This document shows positions 40,864 to 52,454 of a stretch of 64,000 bases of DNA, one piece after another. Each line of letters begins with the position of its first letter. Position 1 is the first letter of the stretch. Made by a program: the position numbers and the translations under genes. Origin of the DNA: CBCOTE01 sp965112965 (GTDB lineage: Bacteria; Desulfobacterota; Desulfovibrionia; Desulfovibrionales; Desulfovibrionaceae); the NCBI GenBank assembly GCA_965112965.1, contig CBCOTE010000021.1, positions 75,975-139,974 on the forward strand. Reading direction: 5' to 3'. Below the pieces are notes generated by a model. The model had not been told where the DNA came from. It saw nothing but the letters and a program-made list of their open reading frames with translations, and ran no database searches.

Positions 40864-42714
40864 TCAAGTTGCATTGAGGCCGTAACTTTTACATTTACGG
40901 TATAGGGTCGCTAAGCTGATGCCTAAAGCCGTAGCAGCAGCTTGTTTACCCTTGAGTCTAGGGCCGCAATGGTAGAGGGCTGAGGCTATAGCACGACGTT
41001 CTAGCTCAGCCAAAGGTAATATTTGTGGTTCGGCGTTGTGAGTCGGGATTATTTTAGAGGTCGGCAAGGTAGGTAGGCGGGCAAGGGTTGAGGCATAGAT
41101 TGAGGGAGAGGCAGTTAGCGTACTAAGGGCTTCGCGTAGAGCCGGAGGCAATAGGCTTATTTGGGGCCGGCTATTTTTAGGTAATACATTGACCAGGAAC
41201 TCTAAGGCGTTTTCCAGCTCTCGTACGTTACCTGGCCAAGGATAATGGGTGAGGGCAGTGATGAAGGTATCATCTGGGGCCGGTACGACCTTGCCAAAAC
41301 GGGCTGCGTATCCGGCCAAAAAATGTTTTGTGAGGATGCCGATATCTTCGGTCCGTTCGCGTAGGGGGGGCGTAGTCAAGGGTATGACGTGCAGCCGGTA
41401 GTAGAGATCTTCTCGGAATCGGCCCTGACGAATAAGTCCGGGTAGGTCATCGTTTGTGGCGGCGATGATTCTAATATCTAAAACGATATTATGGTTTGAG
41501 CCTAGTCGCGTTAGTTGTCGCTCCTGGAGCACTCGCAGAAATTTGGCCTGTAAGGAAAGAGGCAGACTACCGACTTCGTCTAAAAAGAGCACCCCGCCTT
41601 GGGCCAGCTCGATACGTCCTATGCGGCCTTGATGGTTCGCTCCGGTGAAGGCTCCGCGGGCATAGCCAAAGAGTTCGCTTTCTAGAAGTTGGTCTGGGAT
41701 GGCGCTGCAGTTAATGGCCATAAAAGGTCCATTAGCTCGGTTGCTGACCCTGTGGATAGCCTGGGCTACTAGCTCCTTACCTGTGCCTGACTCCCCAGTA
41801 ATGCATATAGTTGAGGTCGAGGCAGCTACGCGTCCGATGAGCTCTTTGAGTTTTTGGATAGCCTGAGATTTGCCCAGAATGGCGTCCAGTCCTGTGTTTC
41901 GGTCGATGCTGGCTGGGGTATTTATTATGGTTGCGGATAGACGCGGTATTGTCTCGAAGACGAGTACTCGAGCGAACTGTGGATCGGCTGAGGTCAGGTC
42001 CGTGAGTTGCCCACATACTGATAGTTGACGACCGTCCACAATAAATTTGATTTCCTCCTGATCTGAAACTTGGTTCCAGGTGCGGGACAGAGTGAGTGTA
42101 GCCGGCAGTTCTGTAGTAGGTAAACTAAGTTTTCGCCGGGCTAGCGCGTTCATATAGCGTACTTTTCCGGCAGCGTTGAGCACTATGACTCCGTAGGTGC
42201 TGTGGTCTACGATATGAAGTAGGAACTCAATTAGTTTTTCGGCCCGAGTTAATTGTTGGCATTCAGCCAGCTTGTGTCCAATGAATTCAGCCATATGAGC
42301 TAGCAGGTCGGTGAATATATCCCGTTGCGCCAATATTCGTTCCCGTTCGGCCTGAGTAAAGCAGACCAGCCCTATGATTCCGGCTATCTTACATGGTGTA
42401 CTGGTAGTGCCGGCAGTGCTTAGATCGAGGATGGGCATGCATAAGGATAGCGTTTCATAACAGTCAGCGTGGTTGGAGCAGTGCTGACAGAGGGGATGTT
42501 CTTTGGGATTATCTAGGAAGAAAGGACGTTTAATCCGCATAACGTGGCGGTAAATTTCTCCCTTTTCGCGAATGCTGCGGCCTACGGCCGCAGCATAGAG
42601 ACCAGTACCGGCGATGCGTACAAGTTCAACGTCTATCACCTCTACGTCAATACCTGTCACAGTGGCGATAATCTCGGCATAGCGGGCGACGATGGGTTGG
42701 ATTGCAGCAAGCAT
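40864..42714 (-). CDS. ygeV: YgeV-like sigma-54-dependent transcription activator
   Basis: A 616-residue enhancer-binding protein. The N-terminal 130 residues form a sensory domain containing CQHCSNHADCYETLSLCMPI, a Cys/His-rich stretch that may bind metal or a cluster. A PAS-like domain follows (LNAAGKVRYMNALARRKL). The AAA+ domain has Walker A GESGTGKE near 306 and the sigma-54 contact GAFTGA near 354. A Fis-type helix-turn-helix lies at the C-terminus (GKQAAATALGISLATLYRK). In E. coli the similar YgeV sits in the purine-catabolic xdh/yge region, so control of this island is likely. I could not find -24/-12 promoters upstream of xdhD or ygfK, so the targets remain open. Confidence 0.85.
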   Translation of the reverse strand: MLAAIQPIVARYAEIIATVTGIDVEVIDVELVRIAGTGLYAAAVGRSIREKGEIYRHVMRIKRPFFLDNPKEHPLCQHCSNHADCYETLSLCMPILDLSTAGTTSTPCKIAGIIGLVCFTQAERERILAQRDIFTDLLAHMAEFIGHKLAECQQLTRAEKLIEFLLHIVDHSTYGVIVLNAAGKVRYMNALARRKLSLPTTELPATLTLSRTWNQVSDQEEIKFIVDGRQLSVCGQLTDLTSADPQFARVLVFETIPRLSATIINTPASIDRNTGLDAILGKSQAIQKLKELIGRVAASTSTICITGESGTGKELVAQAIHRVSNRANGPFMAINCSAIPDQLLESELFGYARGAFTGANHQGRIGRIELAQGGVLFLDEVGSLPLSLQAKFLRVLQERQLTRLGSNHNIVLDIRIIAATNDDLPGLIRQGRFREDLYYRLHVIPLTTPPLRERTEDIGILTKHFLAGYAARFGKVVPAPDDTFITALTHYPWPGNVRELENALEFLVNVLPKNSRPQISLLPPALREALSTLTASPSIYASTLARLPTLPTSKIIPTHNAEPQILPLAELERRAIASALYHCGPRLKGKQAAATALGISLATLYRKCKSYGLNAT

Positions 42715-45700
42715 TGGACGAGTCTTAATTTTTTATGTGTAGGAAACTTTTTATTAGATATCGTATCTTTTTACTTCAGGAAAGTCTTTTATAATCTTTT
42801 TTATTGCAAACATCTTAAAAAATATTATATGATTTACTAAAATAAGTAATGATACATATTTAATATGCTTTATTAGTACATTGTAAGTTTATATATGAAA
42901 ACTTCTTTATTTTTTATTTTTTTTTCCGCAATAGGCTGAATTGTTTTGCTGTGACTAACGTACGGCTTACTCACGGTGACCACAATTGTTATCGTTTAGC
43001 TTGAAAGTTATCAAGACTTCGGCGTGTAGCTAAGGGTGTGGCCAAACTTAGACCTAGTAAGTTTAACTTTTTCAGAATGATCATGACCACAAACTGTGCC
43101 TTTCAATATGTCATTGTTGCTCAAATGACTATATTCGTACCCTTCGTCACAGCGTTTGTATTCTTTTTTATTTACTACAACGATGCATTCGCTTAGAATT
43201 TTTTAGATTTCCACGCTGATACGGATACCACCAATGATTATAGTATCATTGTTTTTTTCTTTGTGCTATTTTTTGTAAGGCTGTTAATAGATTATGTCCT
43301 AGGCGTGAAGGATGGGTCATAAGTCCAATATGAGTCGGGAGGTAATATTAGCCATGAAATCATATATTATTTTAGTTAGCTAAATTTATTTACATTCTTA
43401 GTCATATTTTTTCATCTTAGCCAGTACGATGATATTACCTCTATCGGATAGTAGCCTTTATCAAGGCCTATGTTAGGTATCTGCACGACAATCTGGCTTG
43501 TTTGAACATCACGACTTATTTTTTTGGCGTCGAGGAATGTCCATTGTCTGATTTTTTTGCTTCAGATATTTTATCTTGCCCGTTCATCCGTTTGGCCTGA
43601 GTATCGGTCGTCGTGGCTTACACCTGACGTAAGACCTGCAAAAAAAATATAGCTGTTTTTTTAGACTGTAGACGATTTTAAGATTTTTGGTTTTCTTTTC
43701 TGGCCTTGTTCATGCTGGCCACCATCTTTTTTATTGACATCATCATTCTTTCCACGACTCGGCGGCAATCATTTATGAAACAAAGTTAGATTATCATGTG
43801 GTTATAGCCGGCTTGATGATGCGCATAAAGTGTCACGCCAATGGCCGAAGCGGTGGTCTTTATCCAGATACCAGTTTATTGTATTGCATTCGCCTACGCA
43901 GATTATTCTAATATTATTGCATGCGAAAACTGAGCCAAAAGTGTTGACGTTAACTTTAGATAGTGTTGAAAATGTGTGGCATTATGTTGGCAATATGTTG
44001 AATCTTTAGTCGGTGTCAGAGAGCTTGTAGCAGCCAATCTCATCATCAAGCAGAACTTATATATAGATCTTAATGACGGGCTTTAGTCATGAGGTGTTTC
44101 TAGAATTAGCAGGGGCTAATGTCTATAATTATAGACGATGAAGAACTGGACTAAGAAGTAGCGCTTGCACGGTTCATGGCAATAAATATTATATAGAGGT
44201 TGTCTCTTCATTAATGAATAACTACGATCAATTATCGTTAATATGGCGTTTTTTAGTAGGTATCATCACTGTATACAGGTCGCTAAAGGTCCAGGAAAGA
44301 GATATGGTTAGGCAGAAAATGTTCTGACTATAACCTAGGCCATAGTCCCCTGGGACACGGGTGGCGAACATAGCCACGACGGCTGAGGTTGATATCGGAG
44401 GCATAAAAAATATCAATAGAAGAAAAATATATTAGTAGGAAAAAAAGCCTTTTAGTTATATTAATGTTCTGGGATATCCAAGCACATGGGCAGATCGGCT
44501 GACTCAGACGAGGCGAGAGAACTGCTCGACCCTTACTAGTACGTTTGTCCTATTGATGTAAGAGTTCAAACTGGCTGTCGGCTGTACTAAAATTATGTAC
44601 CTAAATTAAGCACGACTTCTACCTCACCGTCATTTATGCTGTATATTTATATAATAACTATTTTCAGCTTACAGCCGGTGCCTTCAGGACCTTCTGACCT
44701 GGTGCCTAGCCGTAAAGCAGTCGAAGAGTGGACGGCCATAAATTTGATGATATCGAACTAAATAATATTAGATTCACTCCGACACTAGATACTTTGTATA
44801 TATTTTCTGCGTCTTTGGATAATTTAGTTGGTAGACTAGCACCAATGATAATAGTATCGATATCTCTGTTATTAGTAAATGCCTAGGTGCTTTTGCCGGC
44901 CTGCTCATAATGTCTCGTATCCTGCATAGACAGTGCCCACTGCAATTATTGGGTGTAACATTGACCTTGGCCTTGACGTATATACGTTTTGAGGTCACAT
45001 GTACTATATCTGCTCTACCCGATAACCACTGACGGAGAGACGGTTAAGTATTACAAGGCGTTATATACACTCCACTGTGCAATGCCCGGAATTATTAGCT
45101 AACAGAATGCCACGGATCAGATAGATGGGGTTAGCCTGATTGTCGTAGAATGGCTGTCTTGACTTCCTTATACTTATTTTTATTGCTACTTTCTATGCTT
45201 ACTTCCGTTTTTGGGCTGTAGTGTCAGTCCTAGATTGGGCACTTAGCGGTATGACCGCCATGTTCTCAGATTTATGCTTGACTTTTAGGCCAGCCAGATA
45301 AAGTGGCATTTTTCGCCATTTTTTTCTTTGAACCTACTCTTTGCTCCATAGTCGGTCCTGCAGATCTTATTTTGTTCTTGACGTTTATTTTTTTTAGTTT
45401 AAAATATTTTTAATGCCTGATATCTGCTTCTGGAGGCTAAATTGTCCATTGGAATCAGTTTTATGCTATACTTATTACGAGGCTAGTATGCTCATGATTG
45501 TCGCATTGCTGACCGAAACTTTATGCTCTCAGCATTCGGCCGTAGCTGGGAATCAAGCCTAGTGGTCCGTTAGTAGCTAGATTAATAGATATTCTAAAAC
45601 TGACTGCTTGTAATTTTAGCTTGCTATACGTTCATATACGTTATGATCTGACTAGGGTTGGCAGTAGGCCTCTACATGCTCCTGGTGGGCCTCACAGGAG

Positions 45701-46140
45701 CCTTATATTAGTGCTAATTGGTGCCGCTTGGTCCGGAGAGAGCTGGTACGGCCTGATAGTTAGTATTCTAAAGATTTTTTATCTTGTTCGCCGTTTATTT
45801 TTTACCTGGACATCGTTTAGAAATGCTGAGAGTTTTGTTAGGGCAATACAGTGCTAGACGCTGAAATTTATGCATCTGTGTTTGATAGCCATTTTAGGCC
45901 ACCGAGTGATTCCAGGACTGGGCCGTGGGAAGAATACGATTAAAGATGTTGCCACCGCACACGAAGACCCAAATATGCTGCACGAGTAGTTGTCCTGGTA
46001 GTATATCAATTGATATGGCTAGACTTTCATTGCTGCATGCCGCGGTTGTAAGTAAGGCTGCCGATATTTGAAACGTGAATTGATATGCCGTTCCTTTTTT
46101 GACTCAGTCCTCAGAGTTTGTTGTTTTAACCACCACCGGT
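42715..46140. other. Gene-free region with membrane-protein debris
   Basis: No intact gene. From about 43.0 to 43.45 kb the plus strand has one frame with few stops and very hydrophobic text (for example PFVTAFVFFFIYYND), suggesting a dead membrane protein. A PepSY-type transmembrane remnant lies near 45.65 kb. The other open frames (44228-44416 minus, 44774-44998 minus, 45621-45857 plus) have no motif or ribosome-binding site. Confidence 0.45.
45643..45711 (+). pseudogene. Remnant of a PepSY-associated transmembrane segment
   Basis: The frame reads LGLAVGLYMLLVGLTGALY, flanked directly by a TGA and a TAG stop. This closely resembles the first membrane helix of PepSY_TM-family proteins (WLGLAVGLYLLLVGLTGALL). 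Nothing else of the family could be followed, so this is a short relic. Confidence 0.3.
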
Positions 46141-46545
46141 ATGTTACTATTCTAACTGGTGGATGACGACTTATACCTACGAGAGGTAATTCTTAATACT
46201 TTAAAATCGGCCGGTTTAATGTGATCGAGATGGCCGCTGGACGCGATAGTCTGATGCGGGTAATAGAAGGTGGCCCGTCTTGTTAGTATTATATGTGCTC
46301 ATACTTAAGCTGGATAGACTGGTCATTTTTTTATGAGACGGCGAGATTATCTGTGTACTGGGGTTAGGCTAAACGGGGGTAGCTATCTCCCAAATTTATT
46401 ATTCCACAAGAGAGTTGATGGCCAAAATTAATACTATCCTACGATGTATACCCAGAGACTACGGGCGGCCGCAAGTGATATGCCTGGCTTTGAGGGAGAA
46501 CAGTGAGCTGGATGCCGATGCCCTCGTTGCTGTTGCGATGAAATA
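46141..46545 (+). pseudogene. Decayed response-regulator receiver domain
   Basis: At 46156 the text LVDDDLYLREVILNTLKSAG matches the start of a receiver domain (acidic pair, then helix 1). After a one-base frame change it continues GFNVIEMAAGRDSLMRVIEGG. Further on, PVLLVLYVLILKLDRLV has the place of the phospho-acceptor strand but lacks the Asp. In yet another frame, at 46406, STRELMAKINTILR matches the final helix of OmpR-type receivers (PRELLARIRALLRR). The distance between the two ends is about 84 codons, against about 93 in live proteins. Several stops and frame changes show it is dead. A second receiver-like helix (FDPILLLKVNLRAHVVR) near 46.77 kb hints at a second domain or gene. Confidence 0.55.
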
Positions 46546-49456
46546 GCGAGTCTAGTTTACTTGAAGGATATATTTTATATGTGGTATACACATTTATGAC
46601 ATCAATGTATCAATGGACTTTGGACAGCCCGTGGTAAATTAATAGCTTAACTGTCTCAGATTGCGCGATGATCATAGAAGGTCCTGTACGTGGTAAGCTA
46701 CAAGTATGGGATTTATATGTGACTTAGATCAAGCCCGACAAGACGAACTAATAGCGTTATCCAGCCTGCAATTTTTGACCCAATCCTGCTACTAAAGGTC
46801 AACCTACGAGCCCATGTCGTCCGAATCGCTTACTTTGGGCGCATTTATAAGGTGGCTGAGGCTTCTCGTATCTGCTAGCGGCCGTAGGCTTTTGTCGTGC
46901 TATTTGATTTTAATGCCTTTAGTTGAGGTTAGTGCGGCCCCGTAGCTGGTCTTTTAGATAGACATGGCCATGGTAGTAATAATAGCCGGGGGGCTAGGTC
47001 CTATTTTTAGCCTACTTAGAAAGAATGCCGCTACATCTTAATTATATGGTCGTGACTATACCGGCTGCTATATCTTCAAATATGGAAAAATTCGACTCTT
47101 TTGTTCTTAAGTTAAGATATATACGGACGTACGTATGTACGCTGCTACGCTCCTGCGTTCAGATCGCGGCGATACGATGCTGCTTTCGCGTATGAGCATT
47201 GTAGGGGTTATTATAGTCGATAGTTCGAGCTATGGCTAGATTGATATGCAAGGAAGCGGCTGGCTGGAGTACTTTGACAGAAGCCTTTATTAATGTTTTC
47301 GAAGATTCTTTGGTGCTTTATGACCTTGTACGCCGGAGCCATATTGGTTTTGATGCGGTTAGTCATATTGTATATCATAGATAGTTTGGAGTTAACTATA
47401 CTGGATCCAACGCTGTAGCAGAGGTACTATCGCTTCCAGTACACGATCTCTTCAGCTAAAACTAACTTGTTGATATATTAAGAGTAGATATTTTTTTGGT
47501 GAAGAGAACTTGGTAGCAGGGGTAGTCGATATTGATATAGTTGGAGCGGGTGGATATATGTCCGTTCATATGTTAGTCAGTAGTTTGGGATCACTATAGA
47601 TGTTAAGCTCTGAAAGATACTGCTGGGTTAGGATTTTATGGCAGTTGTTTTACATTCGATCCGATATTTTTATAGGAGTAGTCCAGGTGCAATGGTAAAT
47701 AGGGGTCCGGCGGGTGGTACACTATGCCCACTATCGGGATAAGTATAGGCATAAGACGGCCTCAACCGTATGGCTAATGGGAGTGGATTAGGCCAGGATA
47801 GATTACGGTTGAGCCAAAATCATAATGGAGCAGTGGGTGACAAGAGTAGAGAAACTATTAGCGCAGTCTCCGGCGGCAATAGGACACGAGAAGTAAATTT
47901 TTTTGGCAGATATTGATCTGACTACTATGTGCTTGAATTTATGTTACAGTTTTGTCGTTTAGCAGTTGACTGGGGGAATGCGGGGATGGGCTAGTTGCCT
48001 TCTTTGAAGTATATATTGCTCTTGCTACTCGATTAATAGCTATTAATACCTAAATTTTTAATTTTCGTGGTAGTCAGTTAGCAGGAGTCTATTTTTTTAT
48101 TGTATTTAACGTTGCTGCGCGGATTGACTTATTTTATGTTTCGAACGGTGGGTCGGTAAGGCTGTAACGTGAGAGCGCGGGATGGATAATATAGTATATT
48201 TTTTGAGACAAAAAAAGATTTTGGATCATTTTAGTGTATTGGTTCTCGGGGGAAAAAGAAAATATTTGGCGGAATTAGGCTCATGGAGCTCTCCGTAGTT
48301 ATAAAAAAAAGTAAAATACACTATGTAATTGTTTAAACGTAAAATAGTTTCAGCAGATATATCGTCGACAGATAGTATGCCTTGTAATTATGGACCGGTT
48401 AAAAAATACATCCTCAGTAAAATTATTGGCGATTTTATATTCGTGAAAAATATGTTGTAGTTATTAGTATTATTGACTAGACTTAACCAATATAGATATT
48501 ACTGTGCAAAAGAAGGCCAATATTCGATTACCTAGTATTTTAGATCTTTAGGTTATGAATGCGATCTAGATCATTATCTATTTTGGTGGAACGGACTCTA
48601 CTCACCACTGAGACTATAATTTTAGTTAAAAAGAGGTGGGTCATAGGTTCTAAAATCTCTATAAAGCTTTATGTAGCACGTGAATAAAAAATTTGAAAGA
48701 TCTATGAGTCCATACTTTAGATCAAGAATATAAAATAAGATCTAAAATTAAGCGGTAGACCTCATTTGTAAAGGAGAAAAATACGAGAGTGCTAAAGATT
48801 TTTTTAATAGTAAGGTTCGTTAGACGTTCTATATGACCAAAAAATTACTAGGCAGATCATCAATCTCACAATATATACTGATTAACGAATTTATCAAGGC
48901 TACCTGCCCGTGGTCGACTATTATAATAAAGTATTCATTGCAGTTTTAGTACACCGCGTACCCCCCCCCACTCATAGTAGATGTTGGACGTTGCGCAAAA
49001 AAAAACGAGATCGGACAACTGGTAAAGCCTTGTGTAAACCGTTGTGACCAGGATCAAACAACTGACCTAGTCGGGTAATTCCTCAGGGTATAGGAGGTAA
49101 TGGTGGCAATATCTCTCATAATGCAAATAGTTTGTAATAGCGTTAGATTATTGACTTTTTAGGCGATATATGAATGCGATTGAATCCGGCGAAGACAGTG
49201 ACAGTCATCATAATAAAAATGCAATACATGAGTTCTCAGGCAAGATCCATATATAGGCAGCAGTGGCGAAGATTATTATGATAAATTTGTTGAGTTTGGT
49301 GGAGGGTAGCTGACAATACTCAATAATTCATAACTAAAGGGGAGTTACACTCGCCTCATGTCTCAGCTGTTCTAGGGTAGGCCATTTCCTGAGGGTTATT
49401 GCTTGTCTACTGCTTTCGTAAAGAAAAATATAGACTCATAGGGGTTGGGTAGAGCA
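46546..49456. other. Gene-free region
   Basis: No intact gene, RNA or repeat array was recognised. Text after the receiver remnant keeps a coding-like look to about 47.4 kb; VGVIIVDSSSYG near 47.2 kb could be the first strand of a GGDEF domain, but I cannot confirm this. From 48.2 kb onward the DNA is AT-rich, with a C9 run at 48961 and an A9 run at about 48997. Confidence 0.45.
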
Positions 49457-50863
49457 TCAGCAGTGTAAAGTGGTTGCTAAGCCACCAAGACTGGTTTCTT
49501 TGTAGCGTGAACACATATCGCGGCCGGTCTCAGCCATAGCCTGGATGGCCTGGTCCAGGCCCACGAGGTGACTGTGGGCAGGTTCAGCCATGGCGATAAT
49601 GGTGGCAGCACGGGCTTTGACCGCGCCCATGGCATTACGTTCGATGCATGGGATTTGTACATAGCCGCCCACTGGATCGCAAGTCATGCCCAGGTGGTGC
49701 TCCAGGGCGGTTTCAGCAGCGTTTTCTACTAGGGTAACGGGCAGGCCACGTATCTGACAGAGCATAGCTGCAGCCATAGCCGAGGCTACACCAATTTCTC
49801 CCTGACAGCCAATCTCGGCGCCTGAGAGGCTAGCATTATGCCTAGCTAGGAAGCCAATGACTGCAGCGGCTAACAGGCCCTCGCGTAAGTTAGCACGTAA
49901 AGTGTGTTGGGTAGGTCGTAGGTTTTTACTCACATAGAGGCAGGCCGGGAGTACTCCAGATGAGCCCGCTGTTGGTGCGGTAACGATGGTGTGGCCGGCA
50001 GCATTCTCTTCAGCCGCGGCAAAAGCACAGGCACATAATGAAAGCACATCGGCGTCGGGTCCAGTCGATTTTTGCTGGTAGTGGACAAAAAGGGCCGGTG
50101 CCTTACGGCGAAGTCCTAAAGGGCCAGGTAATGGATCTTCGGCCGCCAAACCACGCTCCACAGCATCCTCCATGACGGCCATGATATCGTCCAGGCCTTC
50201 GAACACATCCTGGGGGCTTTTGCCGGTTAAGGCTAGTTCGTTTTCAAGGAGTAGTTGTGGCAGAGTTAGACTTGTGATTTCCAGCTGCGCATGGAGCTCA
50301 TGCATAGTGCTGTATGGGTAAAGTGGGGCTGGGCAGCTGTTCTGGGTGGAGGCCGCATCAGGGATACCTGTCTCCATTTTATTCCAAAGAATGAATCCGC
50401 CACCAGTGGAGAAACATTCGGCCTCTAGCAGAGTGATATTTTCAGTATCCAGTAGGCGAAAAATAATGGTGTTAGAGAAGGGCCTGTTATGCTTAACCGC
50501 GCCGAGCACAATGTCGTCAGCCTTTATAGTTAGCTCGTGCGGGCCCAGGTGTAGATGATGATGGCTGTCATCATGTGGCAGAATGCTATCTAGGACGTTA
50601 GGGGCCGCTTTGGCCGGTCTGTGGCCAAGCAATCCGGCGGCCACAGCGCGCACCGTGCCGTGGCCGTGGCCAGTAGCCGATAAGGAGCCGAGGAGTTCTA
50701 CCTTTAGGTGCACCGCCCGATTGAGGATGGCGGCTGGTAGGCAAGCTGCCCGGGCGATGAAGTCCGCAGCGGCGGCCATGGGTCCAATAGTATGGCTACT
50801 CGAAGGGCCAGGGCCAATGCGGAAGAGTTCGAAAACTGAAGTGGTAATTGGATTATTCGACAT
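49457..50863 (-). CDS. sdaA: L-serine dehydratase, iron-sulfur type, single chain
   Basis: A 468-residue enzyme that deaminates L-serine to pyruvate and ammonia using an oxygen-sensitive [4Fe-4S] cluster. The N-terminal beta domain starts with FRIGPGPSSSHTIGPM, and the catalytic alpha domain has TAGSSGVLPACLYV near residue 290, GCQGEIGVASAMAAA near 350 and GMTCDPVGGYVQIPCIERN near 390, which supply cluster cysteines. Both domains are in one chain, of usual length. It stands alone, with more than 6 kb of gene-free DNA on each side. Its retention points to serine as a source of pyruvate and nitrogen. No homopolymer disruption is seen. Confidence 0.93.
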   Translation of the reverse strand: MSNNPITTSVFELFRIGPGPSSSHTIGPMAAAADFIARAACLPAAILNRAVHLKVELLGSLSATGHGHGTVRAVAAGLLGHRPAKAAPNVLDSILPHDDSHHHLHLGPHELTIKADDIVLGAVKHNRPFSNTIIFRLLDTENITLLEAECFSTGGGFILWNKMETGIPDAASTQNSCPAPLYPYSTMHELHAQLEITSLTLPQLLLENELALTGKSPQDVFEGLDDIMAVMEDAVERGLAAEDPLPGPLGLRRKAPALFVHYQQKSTGPDADVLSLCACAFAAAEENAAGHTIVTAPTAGSSGVLPACLYVSKNLRPTQHTLRANLREGLLAAAVIGFLARHNASLSGAEIGCQGEIGVASAMAAAMLCQIRGLPVTLVENAAETALEHHLGMTCDPVGGYVQIPCIERNAMGAVKARAATIIAMAEPAHSHLVGLDQAIQAMAETGRDMCSRYKETSLGGLATTLHC

Positions 50864-52454
50864 GATGTAGAAGGCTCCGATTATCCGGTTAGATAAAAAT
50901 TTTATATTATAGAATCTGAAAAAAGTCTACCCCCTAGTCAGGCATGGTGTTTTTTTGTATCGGGTTGGTTTTTTTGGGACACTTAAAATAGTCATGTGAT
51001 TAAGCCAGATTGTTTTTTTTTGATAATCGAAGATCATGTTATATACCTTAATAATTGAATGTCTGTATGACGGTCTCTTTCTGTATGTTTGTTACCCGCC
51101 CTTATTTTGGTTTTTTTGGTAGTGGGTAAAACAGGTATTTTTTTTATTTCTCAGATTAAAAAGTATATATGGGTATCTTCTGGATATGGGCCGTATTATA
51201 TGAACATTTATGTCCAAATCTGGAACATCGTTATGCTTATGGTCCAGGCTGATGCGGGTAACTTACCGATTTGGCTGGATTAGGTTGAAGCCAAGATATA
51301 AAAGTTAAGAGTCCAAATCTTGATGGACTTTGATGTGACGCAGTCCATTGTTTAGTAACTGGGCCTAAGTAGCTGTCGTATACGAGACCTTTTTTAGTCT
51401 AATAGTTTTCCGAGAGGGAAAAAATTGATAGCTTTATGCAGCAAAGCAGTGGCAGCTTTTAAAAAAAAGATCTATGAGAACTACACTGCCCAGTCCGCAT
51501 CAGTGTGCCTGATATATACTATAATTTATAGTTTACTGCTTTTGCCCAATTTGGGAGGTTGTGGTTGCACTGGAAGATCGCCCTGATCTGCATGGCGGTC
51601 CTGGCCTTGAGCCTATTTAGGTATTTAAGGTATTTGGTCATGTACAGTATTACTACGCTGCTTTTATTTATCGTCAAGCGCATTTGAGAAATCGCTTACT
51701 TAGGACCTACGAGGCAGCATAGATATTGCCTGCATGGGATGAGATCGACGTTCTAACCGTACTATTTTGGGCTATATAAAAATCTTCTAAGGACAAAGCC
51801 TTTAGTAGTCGAGTCTTATTATGGTCCCGTTAGGGATATGGAATGTTAATCTAAGCTAAATAACTCGTACGGTTGGCTAGGCCAGGCCATCGTCAAAGTG
51901 ATCATGATCAATGGGGGTTGCGGTTGCTTCAAAATAGCGATAGTCTAGTATAAAAAACGGTTTTAGCGAGCCTATCGGCATTTTTTGGGCAAATAGGAGC
52001 TGGCTTACTCTTGATGGATTAGGGTATTTAGTTTTTTATTGGCCGGTATTTAGCGGTTTAGACGGATATTTATTATGCACTGGATGCAGAAGGTGCCCCT
52101 TCTTCAGTTTGTTGGGCAACTATGTTTTTATCAGATGTAATATTTAGCTAAGGTTTTTCAGGTCTTGGGAAAACCTAAGGGGGGAGGCAAACTTTTGCTT
52201 GGTAAGCAGCCTATCGTCATCAGATGACTACGTGGCTCTGCTAATAGTTATGGCCGATAGTCCTCGTCGTAGCCATGACTGGTTCCATCATTACGGAGTA
52301 GCTCCAAGGATTGCTGGACAAGAGCCTTAGGCTTAAGTCGCGTGGTGCTGGTAAGTCCAAAGCTACGATGTTTATGGTCTAGCGAAAGCTCATAGAAGAC
52401 TAACTAAAAACTGAGAGAGCAGATTTAGATCCGGCAGTATTTTTGAGAAAGATT
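50864..52454. other. Gene-free region upstream of sdaA
   Basis: About 1.6 kb with no intact gene. A TATAAT box on the minus strand about 50 bases upstream of sdaA could be its -10 element, but I see no matching -35. Plus-strand text near 51.6 kb is hydrophobic and may be the membrane part of the sensor-kinase relic that follows. Confidence 0.45.

Noticed and set aside
45300..45420. Hydrophobic text with GPADLILFLTFIFFSLKYF, briefly considered as a TatA relic
   Set aside because: The phenylalanine-glycine hinge and amphipathic helix of TatA are absent; similar hydrophobic strings are common in these T-rich spacers.
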